From Sedimentisphaera salicampi (lineage in GTDB: Bacteria; Planctomycetota; Phycisphaerae; Sedimentisphaerales; Sedimentisphaeraceae), in assembly GCF_002117005.1 (NCBI RefSeq), contig NZ_CP021023.1, forward strand, positions 1,302,001-1,366,000: a stretch of DNA of 64,000 nucleotides, written 5' to 3'. A model generated the notes under the pieces. It was not told the DNA's origin, made no database searches, and worked only from the letters and a program-made list of their open reading frames with translations. Below are positions 21,075 through 30,549 of the stretch, piece after piece (position 1 is the first letter of the stretch; the number at the start of each line of letters is the position of its first letter). A program made the translations under genes and the position numbers.

Positions 21075-21665
21075 TCATTTCAGAGGCCATGCGTCTGGGC
21101 AGTAGTCCAGCCAGTAGTCTGCTAAAATTGCGCAATCTATCATATCGACATTAAAATCGTTGTTCAGATCTGCTTGAGCTGCTCCGCTCAGCCAGTTATC
21201 TGCCATATTCAGCAGATCTTCATTACACACTCTGCAGGCCTGCACGGCATCGAGCACAGAGAAATTTATCCAGCCGATATTTTCTCCCCAAGCCCAGCCG
21301 GCAAACTCACCTTCCGCATCAATGGTTACTCCGCCGTGGGTTGGTGCAAAATTGATCCAGCCTGCGTTCTCAGCCCAAGCGAAGCCTGAAAGGTTCCCGC
21401 TGCCGTCATTTTCAATGCCTCCATAGCTTGAGGGCGAGAGGTTGATCCAGCCGATATTCTCTGCCCAAACAAACCCTTCAACCGAATCAGAAGACACGTG
21501 AACACCGCTGCCCTGAGCGGGCTGGAAATTCAGCCAGCCTGCGTTTTCGCTCCATGCATACTGATTGCCGTCGTCGTATGGGTCTATATTTTCAGCAGAA
21601 ACAGGCAGCCCAGCAGAGAAAATCAGAAAGGCAATCACAGAAAAACTTTTTATATAAGTATTCAT
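21075..21665 (-). CDS. Secreted WxENxGWIN-repeat protein with dockerin-like C-terminus
   Basis: A 196-residue exported protein with a signal peptide (about 1-24). The body has four tandem units, each with an aromatic core: YAWSENAGWLNF, FVWAENIGWINL, FAWAENAGWINF and WAWGENIGWINF, separated by about 25 residues of Gly/Asp/Ser-rich sequence. The C-terminal 50 residues hold two halves of a dockerin-like module (LLNMADNWL and ADLNNDFNVDMIDCAILADYWL) with cysteines nearby. No enzymatic motif is seen. The repeated Trp-rich units suggest a beta-rich binding surface. Function unknown. Confidence 0.75.
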   Translation of the reverse strand: MNTYIKSFSVIAFLIFSAGLPVSAENIDPYDDGNQYAWSENAGWLNFQPAQGSGVHVSSDSVEGFVWAENIGWINLSPSSYGGIENDGSGNLSGFAWAENAGWINFAPTHGGVTIDAEGEFAGWAWGENIGWINFSVLDAVQACRVCNEDLLNMADNWLSGAAQADLNNDFNVDMIDCAILADYWLDYCPDAWPLK

Positions 21666-21699
21666 TTAAGCCCCTTTCTATCGAATTAGCTTTGCGGTA

Positions 21700-22752
21700 T
21701 TACGGTGCATGATTACTCCCAAGTGTGCTGCCGGCAGAATAAATATTCGAGTTTCCGTTATCCACGGCAGTATTGCTGTCTATGTACCCGTCTGAGCTGG
21801 CGTGAATTCCGTAGGTTGAATTCTCGCAGGCCACATTATCAACAAAGAGGCAGTTGTAAGTCCCGTGAATGCCTCCGCTGCCGTTACTGTTAGCAGTATT
21901 GCCTTTTATGCAGCAATTATCACCAGCATAGATGCCGTAATTATAGTTTGAAGAAACAAGATTGCCTATTATCCTGCATCCGTCCTGCGTTTGAATACCC
22001 TTTTCCTCGTTGCTGATGCAAACATTATCCTTAATTATGCTAGGCCCATTGCTGTTTATTCCTGAATCACCGTTCCAGCAGCACCTGTTGCCTTCAACAT
22101 TATTTCTACGGTAAACAACTATGCCGTTAGAGCCATTGTTACTGACATCATTATTCCTTACTGTTCCTCCGCCGCTGCTGAGTACAATACCATCGTTGCT
22201 GTTGTCTCTGATTATGCAGTTTTCGATTATATGCTTGCCGCCTGAGAGAGATATCGCATCGAAAGAAGTATGAGCGGCTCCTGTTCCAGCAACAGTAACC
22301 CCAAATATTCTATGCCCTTTTGCATTTCCATAGCTGTTGTATTCGGCTATTCCACAGTTTGCGAAGCCTTCAACAGTTCCGTTCAAGATGCTCACATTCC
22401 GGCAGCTCTGCATTAGGATTCCAGTGCCTGTAGAACCTTCCACAGCTGATAGCGTGCAGCCGCTGAGATCAATTGTAACGTTGTTTACGCCTGAACCAAT
22501 ATAGATGCCGGTTGAGGAGCATACTCTGCTGCCGGTGAGGTAGTAGGAGCCTGATTCCTCAATCTCGAATGTGCTAACTGGAGTCTCTGAGCCAGGGATT
22601 GGGATTCGCGGCTCAACCTCATCAAGGGTTTTCATTGTACCCGAGGATGGAGGAGCTGAGGGCTCAAGCTCGCCCGCTGACAAAGCTGCCGAGAAGCTCA
22701 ATACAAAAAGAAAGGCGATAGAAATGCATACTGATTTTTTTGTGAATTTCAT
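21700..22752 (-). CDS. Secreted right-handed beta-helix (NosD/pectate lyase-fold) protein
   Basis: A 350-residue protein with a signal peptide (about 1-26), AAAGGA before the start, and a proline-rich linker. From about residue 60 the sequence has many roughly 22-residue coils with the pattern N-x-x-G-I (for example NNGSNGIVVY, NGDSGINS, NYNYGIYAG, GGIHGTYN, STYGIHAS), typical of parallel beta-helix proteins. Cysteines recur in the coils. No lyase catalytic residues could be assigned, so the substrate is unknown. It lies between the galactan enzymes and the WxENxGWIN protein, both on the same strand. Confidence 0.8.
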   Translation of the reverse strand: MKFTKKSVCISIAFLFVLSFSAALSAGELEPSAPPSSGTMKTLDEVEPRIPIPGSETPVSTFEIEESGSYYLTGSRVCSSTGIYIGSGVNNVTIDLSGCTLSAVEGSTGTGILMQSCRNVSILNGTVEGFANCGIAEYNSYGNAKGHRIFGVTVAGTGAAHTSFDAISLSGGKHIIENCIIRDNSNDGIVLSSGGGTVRNNDVSNNGSNGIVVYRRNNVEGNRCCWNGDSGINSNGPSIIKDNVCISNEEKGIQTQDGCRIIGNLVSSNYNYGIYAGDNCCIKGNTANSNGSGGIHGTYNCLFVDNVACENSTYGIHASSDGYIDSNTAVDNGNSNIYSAGSTLGSNHAP

Positions 22753-22941
22753 TTTGAAATCCTTTCATTAAAAACAACTCTTAAACTTTGCAGAAATACA
22801 AAAACTGCAAACTATCTATTTCAAAGAAAGATTTCGCAGACAATAAACATCTGCAAAATTGTCGAAAATCAGTGTGCTGTGTTTATGGTGAAAAATAAAA
22901 ATGCGAAACAACAAACAAGTACGAGATTAGATTAGCATAAT

Positions 22942-22979
22942 AAAAAACGGTTTCAAGTTAAATCGCACTGAAACGGTTG
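22942..22979 (-). terminator. Terminator after the GH53 gene
   Basis: On the minus strand AACCGTTTCA and TGAAACCGTT pair with one mismatch and are followed by TTTTTT. It lies about 55 bases after the GH53 stop codon. Confidence 0.65.
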
Positions 22980-23034
22980 GATTTACGGGAAAACTGGAAC
23001 AAATACGAGTTGCATAAGCCGGTTTGAATATAGC

Positions 23035-24138
23035 TCATTTCTGTTTCATCGGTGCTTTGAGAGCCTTGAGCGGTAAGCCGTCTTTATCGAACAGAGCCAT
23101 CGCCCCGTTCATCCACGTATGCATACCTTTTACATTGATGGATTCGGGATACCAATAGAATATACCGATGCATTTGCCGTTCGGGGTGGATTTTGCGGTT
23201 TTTGTGAGCTCTTTGAGGAATTGGGCCTGCCCTTTTTCGTTCATAGGCCAAGCCATACGTTCTTCTGTCCAATCGCCTTTACCCTGCGAGAATTTTTCTT
23301 TGTGCGGGTAGGCTGTTTCAGCGATTATGATTTCCTTATCGTATCTGTCCGCCATAAACTCAAGATTTTTCCCAATCTCCTCAAGCGTTCCATGCCACCA
23401 GGGATAGCAGCTCTGGGCAATAACATCGTAATCAACTCTGTACTTTTCCATATGATCGAAGAAGGTTTTTGTGGCAGAGACATTCCCGCCAAGTGCTGTA
23501 TGGATAACGGTTTTGATTCTCTTACCCTCGGGCGAAGCCTTACGAACGCCTCGGATTCCCGCCTTGATCAGATGCGCAAACCTCAGCCAGCTCTTTTCAT
23601 TCTTCCATTCTATCTTTCCCTCAGGCCAAAGGAAACCCGGATTGATTTCGTTGCCGATTTGCACCATCTCTGGACAGATCCCCTTATCGCAGAAGCTTTT
23701 GATAACCCTTGCGGTATAGCTCTCCACCTTCTCTCTGAGGCGGTAGAAATCAAGGTTTTTCCATTCTGCCGGTTTACGCTGATGCCCTGGGTCTGCCCAT
23801 GTGTCTGAATAATGCAGATCCAGCAGGAGATCCATACCAGCGGTTTTCGCCCTTTCTGCGAGCTTCAGCGTGTATTCAAGGTCGTTTACAACAGCCCCCT
23901 TGTGGTTTGGATTTACAAAAAGCCTAAGCCTTGCGCAGTTCCATCCGTTTTGGGTAAAAAGCTCTATAGGGTCTGCTGGCTGGCCGTCAGATTTGAATTC
24001 ACCGCCCATTTGCTCAATCTTGGCAAGAGCTGAGATATCAGCGCCATAGTAAAATTCGCCTTCAACCTTCTCTTCCGCAGGGCAGAGAACTGATAGAAAC
24101 ACACTCGTTAGAAAAATTGCTGCTTTGCTGAACATCAA
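23035..24138 (-). CDS. Arabinogalactan endo-beta-1,4-galactanase (GH53)
   Basis: A 367-residue secreted enzyme expected to cut beta-1,4-galactan internally. A signal peptide (about 1-21) is followed by the GH53 barrel: GADISALAKIEQMGG, LRLFVNP, LLLDLHYSDTWADPGHQRKP, then QIGNEIN with the likely acid/base Glu164 and IIAETAYPHK with the likely nucleophile Glu274. The C-terminal GIFYWYPE segment is also typical. It lies downstream of the GH2 gene on the same strand with a 158-base gap, so the two probably form a galactan module: GH53 releases oligosaccharides and GH2 trims them. Confidence 0.93.
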   Translation of the reverse strand: MMFSKAAIFLTSVFLSVLCPAEEKVEGEFYYGADISALAKIEQMGGEFKSDGQPADPIELFTQNGWNCARLRLFVNPNHKGAVVNDLEYTLKLAERAKTAGMDLLLDLHYSDTWADPGHQRKPAEWKNLDFYRLREKVESYTARVIKSFCDKGICPEMVQIGNEINPGFLWPEGKIEWKNEKSWLRFAHLIKAGIRGVRKASPEGKRIKTVIHTALGGNVSATKTFFDHMEKYRVDYDVIAQSCYPWWHGTLEEIGKNLEFMADRYDKEIIIAETAYPHKEKFSQGKGDWTEERMAWPMNEKGQAQFLKELTKTAKSTPNGKCIGIFYWYPESINVKGMHTWMNGAMALFDKDGLPLKALKAPMKQK

Positions 24139-24296
24139 GAAATTCCCTGAATTTTAATACAAAATTATATTTCTTAACATTAGATGTTTGAAAGGCGGAA
24201 AAATTTTCCAAAAAATCAGAGAATCTCAGCAACTTTTAAAGAATCTCAAACAAATTCTATAAAACAGATGCCGCAGCCGGACTTCCTGCCTGCGTT

Positions 24297-27200
24297 TTAC
24301 CGAATCGCTCTAACTTCAAGTTTGTCGATATTCATTCCACTTTGGCCGGCAGTATTGAGCTTAATGATATTCGATCCGAGCCTCATCTTTCGCTTTACCT
24401 TCAGGCTGCGCCAGTCATTCTGCCAGTTGGAGGTGCTTTCGAATCGCAGCTTTTCAGGGCTATGATCGTTGAAAATCAGCTCCATATCTCGGCCGCCGTC
24501 GGGGTCGCTGCCGGCATAATGGAATATAAGCCACACTGACTCCCCGCCGCCGTCTGTGGTTACAGACCATTCAATCCCGCCTTCACTGCCCTTGAAATCG
24601 AGATACCCGGTTCCTGTGTATCCCCTGCCGGCTTTTGCGAAATTTGCTCCATCAAAATCTGCCGATTCGGCCTCGTAGTAAACGCCTTTTTCCTCGAGCT
24701 TTGCCTGCTGCCATACAAGGCCTTCATCGCCGAAGCTTTCCTCACATTCAAGCACAAGCTCGTCATCAGCGTAAATCCAAGCCTTTACAACGCATTTTTC
24801 CGGAATACTGAAAGGTGCATAATACTGCTTGGCATCGCTGATCCCCGCCTGCTCGCCAACTGCATATTTCACCTTTGTTTCCAGCCTTTCAGGCGAGCCT
24901 GCAAGAGCAATCTGTGCAACATCAATAGCGGCTTTATTTGAAGTAATCTGCCTTTTCTCGCCGAGGATTGATGCGGCTAAAAGAAGAGCGTCTCCGGTTT
25001 CCTGTCCGCTTCGAACGTATGCCTTTGCCAGCCCCATAAAGGCCTTCCTGTCCGGCTTGTTGTGCGTTTCCACATCAATTGGACTGCCGCTGCCTGTGGC
25101 CTTGATCTCACCTGCCCCGAAGAGCCTGAAGTAAACGCGGTTTTCACCGTAGGGGTAGAAATTGCCGCTTTCATCGGTAATACTTGCAGCAACCTGCGCG
25201 TAATCTCTGCCCCCTGCCTTCAGTGAGGAATTGTCGGTTTCAAGTTTGATTCCCGCAGGGGATGAAGCTGTTCGAACAGTTTCGCTGCAAACAAGCTTGC
25301 CGTCAATATACCCTTCAGCCTTAATTTCGCCCGGCTCCCAGGGAACGAGCCATTCGCCGTTCATCTTATCCCAGCGGCTCACATCAAGCTCCTGCAAGCC
25401 GAGATTTTCGCCATTGCAGTACAGCTTTACCTCCTGACAGTTGGAATAAACGTGAACGGGTATTTCTGTACCTTCGGGCATTTTCGGGTGTGTCCAGTGC
25501 GGGAGGATATGCACCATAGGCTCCTTCGCACCGTCTTTCCAGAGGCTCTTGTAGAGGTAGTAGGCATCTTTTGGGAAGTTGGCCATATCTATCACGCCGC
25601 TGTTGAAGAGCTTGAACGGCCAGCCGCCGGAGATATACCCCGCCTCGCCTATATAATCGAAGGCCGTCCAGCGGTACGAACCGCTGAGCCAGTCGTTATT
25701 CTGCGTTTTCAACTCAAAATGACGCACATTATCCCGCACGGTGCTGTTATCGTAAGAAGAATTGAAGCAGCGTTTGTATGAGTGGGAGTCTGTCCAGTCG
25801 TAATGAAAGATTTCCCGTTCGGTTAAGTCGGGGATATCAAGAGTCCTGCCCTTTTTGAAGCCGTCGCGATACCAAGTTTGAGTTCTGTAACTTCCACGTA
25901 CGTGCCATGTATGAACACATTCTGTGCCTATAAACGGCTTATCCGAAGGGTTTTTGTAGCTCACGGCCTCCGTTCTTCCGTTTTCGCCGAAAACCGGCAT
26001 CATCTTCGAGCTTGAGCTCCCGCTTGTAACCTTGCGTGTTGGATCGAGCTGGCCGCAAATCCGCACCATCTTCTCTGCAATCTCATTGCCGTGGGTTTCG
26101 TTCCCGAGACTCCAAATAATGACGCTGGGATGGTTTCTGTCTCGCCGAAGCCAGTCGGTAAGGTCTGTTTTCCACCAACGGTCGAAATCAAGGGCTCCGT
26201 AGTCCTGAGCGGCTTTCCGCTTCCACCCGTCGAATATTTCATCCATCACCATAAGGCCTATCCTGTCGCATATATCATAGAATACCGGCGGCCTTGGGTA
26301 ATGCGATGTTCGAACCGAATTGCAGCCCATATCCTTAACCATCTCCAGCCTCTGCTCAAGAATCTTATCCGGAACAGCCGCCCCCAGCGGTCCTGCATCA
26401 ATGTGCATACACATCCCGCGGATCTTGATATTATTTCCGTTGAGAAAGAAGCCTTTATCTGCGTCCCAGCGGGTAGTTCTTATGCCGAAATTCTCGGTAT
26501 ATGTATCTATTGTATTGCCGCCCTCCAAAAGCTCTATATTGAGTCTGTAGAGCGAGGGAGAATCAGGAGACCAGAGCTTAGGGGATTTAATATTGAAAGC
26601 CGGAGAATATTTGAATTCCCCGCAAGCGGGCACAACAAACTCATCAGACACCTCTTCCGCTGCTTTTTTGCCTGAAGGGGCGGCTACTGCTGTCCTGCAT
26701 ACAATCTTCCGGGCAGAATCAGAAGTATTTCGGATTTTTATGCCTGCATCAACGCGTGCAGAATCGCCTTTGAGCTCCGAGATAATCTGAGCTCCCCACT
26801 TGGCCACTCTAACCTTTTCAGCAGCGGTAATCCAAGTATGGGCGTAGATTCCAGAGCCTGTGTACCATCTGGCGGCAGGCTGTTTTGTGTTGTCCACACG
26901 CACAGCTATCAGCACCTTATCCCTGCCCTGAATATGGGGCGTTAGGTCGTATGAAAACGAGATCCAGCCGTAGGGTCGGTGGCCGAGCTTTTTCCCGTCA
27001 ACGAATACTGTTGACTTTCGGAATACACCGTCGAAATCTATACGGACATCTTTGCCTTCCCAGCGTGCAGGGATTTCCAGCTCTTTTCTGTACCAGCCTA
27101 TGCCCGTGGGCAAATAGCCGCATCTCGGGCCTGAAGGGTTGGATTTATCATAATCGCCTTCAATGCTCCAGTCGTGAGGTACATCTATAACGCTCCAGCC

Positions 27201-27335
27201 ATCATCATCAAAGCCAGTCTTCTCTGCACCGGAGAAATCGCCGCGTGAGAATTTCCAGTCGAAATCAAAGCTTACCCTTTCCCTTGCAAAAACAGAGATG
27301 CACAGAACAAACAGCAAAAACGTTAATCTTTTCAT
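24297..27335 (-). CDS. GH2 beta-galactosidase with C-terminal carbohydrate-binding-type domain
   Basis: A 1012-residue secreted glycosidase. After a signal peptide (about 1-17) come the GH2 sugar-binding domain (DWSIEGDYD, GIGWYRKELEIP), an immunoglobulin-like domain and the TIM barrel with SVIIWSLGNETHGNE (acid/base Glu413) and PFIGTECVHTWH (nucleophile Glu472). Domains after about residue 640 include a DUF4982-like region and, at the end, a CBM6/35- or malectin-type beta-sandwich (YYEAESADFDGANF to the C-terminus). Beta-galactosidase is the most likely activity in view of the GH53 neighbour; other GH2 activities cannot be excluded from sequence alone. Confidence 0.9.
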   Translation of the reverse strand: MKRLTFLLFVLCISVFARERVSFDFDWKFSRGDFSGAEKTGFDDDGWSVIDVPHDWSIEGDYDKSNPSGPRCGYLPTGIGWYRKELEIPARWEGKDVRIDFDGVFRKSTVFVDGKKLGHRPYGWISFSYDLTPHIQGRDKVLIAVRVDNTKQPAARWYTGSGIYAHTWITAAEKVRVAKWGAQIISELKGDSARVDAGIKIRNTSDSARKIVCRTAVAAPSGKKAAEEVSDEFVVPACGEFKYSPAFNIKSPKLWSPDSPSLYRLNIELLEGGNTIDTYTENFGIRTTRWDADKGFFLNGNNIKIRGMCMHIDAGPLGAAVPDKILEQRLEMVKDMGCNSVRTSHYPRPPVFYDICDRIGLMVMDEIFDGWKRKAAQDYGALDFDRWWKTDLTDWLRRDRNHPSVIIWSLGNETHGNEIAEKMVRICGQLDPTRKVTSGSSSSKMMPVFGENGRTEAVSYKNPSDKPFIGTECVHTWHVRGSYRTQTWYRDGFKKGRTLDIPDLTEREIFHYDWTDSHSYKRCFNSSYDNSTVRDNVRHFELKTQNNDWLSGSYRWTAFDYIGEAGYISGGWPFKLFNSGVIDMANFPKDAYYLYKSLWKDGAKEPMVHILPHWTHPKMPEGTEIPVHVYSNCQEVKLYCNGENLGLQELDVSRWDKMNGEWLVPWEPGEIKAEGYIDGKLVCSETVRTASSPAGIKLETDNSSLKAGGRDYAQVAASITDESGNFYPYGENRVYFRLFGAGEIKATGSGSPIDVETHNKPDRKAFMGLAKAYVRSGQETGDALLLAASILGEKRQITSNKAAIDVAQIALAGSPERLETKVKYAVGEQAGISDAKQYYAPFSIPEKCVVKAWIYADDELVLECEESFGDEGLVWQQAKLEEKGVYYEAESADFDGANFAKAGRGYTGTGYLDFKGSEGGIEWSVTTDGGGESVWLIFHYAGSDPDGGRDMELIFNDHSPEKLRFESTSNWQNDWRSLKVKRKMRLGSNIIKLNTAGQSGMNIDKLEVRAIR

Positions 27336-27432
27336 TGGAGAATCCTTTATTTAACCCTTCAGTCTTTATTAATTCGTCTTTAACAGATATATTGCGTGAG
27401 AGGGAGAGAATTTACGCAAAAAATAAAAAAAA

Positions 27433-27796
27433 CTGAGCAGGCCTGTAAGCCGGGTTCTGTTCCGCTGGTGCGGAGCCGATCATTTAACTGGACTGAATGT
27501 TGCCATTCAGCTCTGCACTTATGCAAGCAACCTACCCGCCGGTATTTGCCGGGCCGGCACCGGCATACTTGGTCTTGCAGGCGGAGGGGTTTGCCGTGCC
27601 GGAAACGTCGCCGCTTCCGCGGTGCGCTCTTACCGCACCATTTCACCATTACCTGCGGCATAATGCCCATCGGCTGTATGTTTTCTGCTGCACTTTCCCT
27701 CGGATCGCTCCGGGTGGCCGTTAGCCACCTCCGTGCCCTTTCCTGCCCGGACTTTCCTCCGGCATATCTCAGCCGGCGATCGGCCGGTCTGCTCAG
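27433..27796 (-). ncRNA. rnpB: RNase P RNA, bacterial type A
   Basis: Read on the minus strand, the 364-base segment begins CTGAGCAGACCGGCC and ends with the pairing 3' strand GGCCTGCTCAG. Conserved blocks are GGAGGAAAGTCCGGGC (P4 5' side), AGAGCGCACCGCGG, GGCGGGTAGGTTG and near the 3' end AGAACCCGGCTTACAGGCC. This RNA is the catalytic part of the enzyme that matures tRNA 5' ends. It starts 13 bases after the stop codon of the upstream lipoprotein gene, so its promoter probably lies within that gene's end. Confidence 0.97.
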
Positions 27797-27809
27797 TTCA
27801 GATTTGCTT

Positions 27810-28880
27810 TTACTCTATCGGAGGGTTCTTTGTTCCCTGCTGAATCGACTTGAGGGTTTTATCGGAAGGATTGAAGATTGAAGCGAGCTGGCCTGTAAGA
27901 TCCTTCATTTCAGCGGTTTCAAGATTAGAATCCCATTTGCTGACAAGCCTATCCGCCCCTGATTTCGCAAGGATCTTATCCACCCTGCCGCTAACCTTCT
28001 CGAGAATCATATCCGCTGGTTCGCCGCTGAAAGCCATTGTGTGGAACTTTTTCTGAAGCTCGTTCATCTGCTCTTCTATCGCATCAGCGACTTTTGTTTT
28101 TCCGGCGGCATCAGCTTTTTCATGTTCCGATCGCTTATCCTTGAGAAAACTATTAAACATCTCGGAATTTGCGTAGGCTATTGCAACTGCCCTCGGATCG
28201 TAACAGGCTATTTCGATACTTTCTTTTTTAAAAGTTTCGGTGTTCCATAAGTCGCTTTTCTCAGCTGCCTTGACATAGAAATCCCTCAGCTCTTCAGAGC
28301 TGCCGGTAAGGAAGAGATATTCAGGTGATTTTTCTTTCATAACGTAAGGCGTTCCGGAATCCGGAATATACTCTTTCGCCTTCTGATATTCAATGAAAGC
28401 GAGTTTGATCTTTTGAGAACTTACATCTTTCACCAGCAGGGTATTATAAAACGGCAGAAGCTGGTTGTAATAGAAAACGCTGATATCCTTACCGCCAAAT
28501 TTCAGGTCTTTTGTTTTCGGGATAATCTCAGCAAAAAGCAGACCATCGGCCTTCAGGAGCTTTAAATTGAATACCCCAATTTTTGAGTCGGGGCCTTCTC
28601 CTTCATCCTGATTTTCGATAGTAAGTTCATAATCTTTCTTGCCGGGATTGATGAAATGGGCACCTATATTGCTGTCATCAACTTTCGCATCCAGGTCATT
28701 GGAGCGTTTGATCTCAGCATAAAATTTGCCGTCTTCACTAACCCACCGCCCTTCAATATTCTCATCTGTTACCTGAGAGGTGGCATCGGCCATACTGTTA
28801 ATCGAAACGACTCCACAACCGGAGAGGAAGGCAGAGGCAAAGAGCCCTAAAACTGCAATGACAAATACTTTAATTTTCAT
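27810..28880 (-). CDS. Predicted lipoprotein of unknown function
   Basis: A 356-residue protein. The ATG at 28880 has AAGGAG six bases upstream; a TTG two codons earlier is less likely. The signal peptide ends in a lipobox LSGC with Cys22, so it should be lipid-anchored. The first half has an extracellular-type beta-rich region (EGRWVSEDGKFYAEIKR...); the second half is helical and charged. I do not recognise a family. It ends just before rnpB. Confidence 0.8.
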   Translation of the reverse strand: MKIKVFVIAVLGLFASAFLSGCGVVSINSMADATSQVTDENIEGRWVSEDGKFYAEIKRSNDLDAKVDDSNIGAHFINPGKKDYELTIENQDEGEGPDSKIGVFNLKLLKADGLLFAEIIPKTKDLKFGGKDISVFYYNQLLPFYNTLLVKDVSSQKIKLAFIEYQKAKEYIPDSGTPYVMKEKSPEYLFLTGSSEELRDFYVKAAEKSDLWNTETFKKESIEIACYDPRAVAIAYANSEMFNSFLKDKRSEHEKADAAGKTKVADAIEEQMNELQKKFHTMAFSGEPADMILEKVSGRVDKILAKSGADRLVSKWDSNLETAEMKDLTGQLASIFNPSDKTLKSIQQGTKNPPIE

Positions 28881-28917
28881 AATCAACTCCTTTAAAAATA
28901 TCAGTTATTAACAGACA

Positions 28918-30540
28918 CTATTCTAACAAATCATCGGAGGAAACCGAAATATGTTTTTCAAAATTTTCGGCCGGCTCGGGAAAATCCTCCCTGAAATGCA
29001 CCCCCCTGCTCTCTTTTCTCTCGAGAGCTGAATTTGCCATCAGAAGAGCGGTTGTAAGCATATTCTGGCATTCCCAGCCCTCTGCGGCATCAAACACCTT
29101 ATCCATAACGTATCTCTGCCAGAACTGGATTATTTCGATCGTTTCGCGGAGAGTCTGCTCTTTCCTTGAAATACCTACATTCCTCCACATAAGAGCACGA
29201 AGAGAATTGCGGATATCGGCAGTATCAAGCATACTGCGGTCTGAAACTTCAATATCGTACTTGATTTTGCTGAATTCATTTTCAGAGCCGTTTTCCTGCA
29301 GGCCGCCGGCGGCGTTTCTGCCCGCCTCTCTGCCAAACACAAGCCCTTCGGCTAGCGAGTTGCTTGCGAGCCTGTTGGCCCCGTGCAGGCCTGTAGCTGC
29401 GCACTCCCCGCAGGCAAAGAGCCCTGGGATGCTTGCAGCAGCGTTCTGGTCTGTCTGGATACCGCCAATCATATAATGCGCACTTGGGCGAACGGGAATC
29501 AGATCCTTCTCGGGGTCTATATCGAATTCTTTCAGAAAGCTGAAGATATACGGAAATCGCCGCTGGAAGAAGCCCTTCTCAAAATGCCTTACATCAAGGA
29601 AAACGTGTGTAGTGTTTGTCTTTCTGATCTGCTTTATTATAGACCTGCTCACGATGTCCCTCGGGGCAAGCTCCGCACGTTCATCGTAATCGAACATAAA
29701 GCGGGAGTTGTTCGAATCCACCAGCACTCCGCCCTCGCCACGAAGAGCCTCAGATACAAGGGCTCTGGTAGCCCCTGCAACGTAAAGCGTGGTAGGGTGA
29801 AACTGTATGAATTCCATATCCGCAAGCTCCGCTCCCGCGCGGAACGCCATCGCAATCCCATCGCCCGTGGCTACGGATGGATTGGTCGTTTCGCGGTAGA
29901 GCCGGCCTGCCCCTCCCGTTGCGAGGATTACCGAATTAGCCCAAATAAGCTCCAAATCGTTCCTGCTGTTGAGCCCGTATATACCGGAACATTTGCCGTT
30001 TTCTCCGGTAACAATATCGATAGTGAAGAAATCCTCCATGAGTGTTATCCGCGGATGCTCGGAGGCCTTCTTCAGAAGCGTTTGGGAAATGGCTTTTCCT
30101 GTGGAGTCTCCGAAGGCGTGCGCAACTCTGCTAGCGCTGTGTCCTGCTTCGAGGGTGGCAGCGATTTCGCCCGAATCGTTCAGGTCGAATTCTGTGCCCC
30201 ATTTATGGAGCTCGTCAATCAGCTCGGGGGTTTCTGCTACAACCTTCTGCACAGAAGCCTCCCTGCACAGCCCGCAGCCTGCATCAAGGGTGTCTTTGGT
30301 GTGCTTTTCAGGACTGTCGCCCTCCTTCATAACAGCAGCTATTCCGCCCTGCGCTGCCCAAGTGTTGCTTTTGGTGAGCGAGCGTTTGGACACCACCGTT
30401 ACATTGCAGCTCTTTGCAGCCTCCAGAGCCGCCCTGAGCCCGGAAATACCGCTTCCCACAACAATCACATCTGTAAACAGATGCTTGGCCGTGCGGGTGC
30501 TTATATTTGTAAGGTATCTTCTAAAAAAGGGAATCTTCAT
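28918..30540 (-). CDS. nadB: L-aspartate oxidase
   Basis: A 540-residue flavoenzyme that oxidises aspartate to iminoaspartate, the first step of de novo NAD synthesis. The FAD-binding VVGSGISGLRAALEAA, the region THVFLDVRHFEKGFFQRRFP, HYMIGGIQTDQNAAASIPGLFACGE and GLHGANRLASNSLAEGLVFGR are present. NadB is preferred over fumarate reductase/succinate dehydrogenase flavoproteins because of the length and these motifs. It starts 9 bases after der, so the two are co-transcribed. nadA and nadC are not in the window. Confidence 0.94.
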   Translation of the reverse strand: MKIPFFRRYLTNISTRTAKHLFTDVIVVGSGISGLRAALEAAKSCNVTVVSKRSLTKSNTWAAQGGIAAVMKEGDSPEKHTKDTLDAGCGLCREASVQKVVAETPELIDELHKWGTEFDLNDSGEIAATLEAGHSASRVAHAFGDSTGKAISQTLLKKASEHPRITLMEDFFTIDIVTGENGKCSGIYGLNSRNDLELIWANSVILATGGAGRLYRETTNPSVATGDGIAMAFRAGAELADMEFIQFHPTTLYVAGATRALVSEALRGEGGVLVDSNNSRFMFDYDERAELAPRDIVSRSIIKQIRKTNTTHVFLDVRHFEKGFFQRRFPYIFSFLKEFDIDPEKDLIPVRPSAHYMIGGIQTDQNAAASIPGLFACGECAATGLHGANRLASNSLAEGLVFGREAGRNAAGGLQENGSENEFSKIKYDIEVSDRSMLDTADIRNSLRALMWRNVGISRKEQTLRETIEIIQFWQRYVMDKVFDAAEGWECQNMLTTALLMANSALERKESRGVHFREDFPEPAENFEKHISVSSDDLLE

Positions 30541-30549
30541 TTTTAAGCC

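Noticed and set aside
20793-21135. Overlapping short minus-strand frames near 20.8-21.1 kb as a gene
   Set aside because: No frame has both a ribosome-binding site and recognisable sequence; at most a decayed gene.
27380-27881. Open frames across 27.4-27.9 kb on both strands
   Set aside because: They overlap the RNase P RNA, whose conserved sequence explains the region.
29383-30546. Plus-strand open frame of about 385 codons opposite nadB
   Set aside because: It is fully antisense to nadB, has Cys-rich random-looking sequence and no ribosome-binding site.
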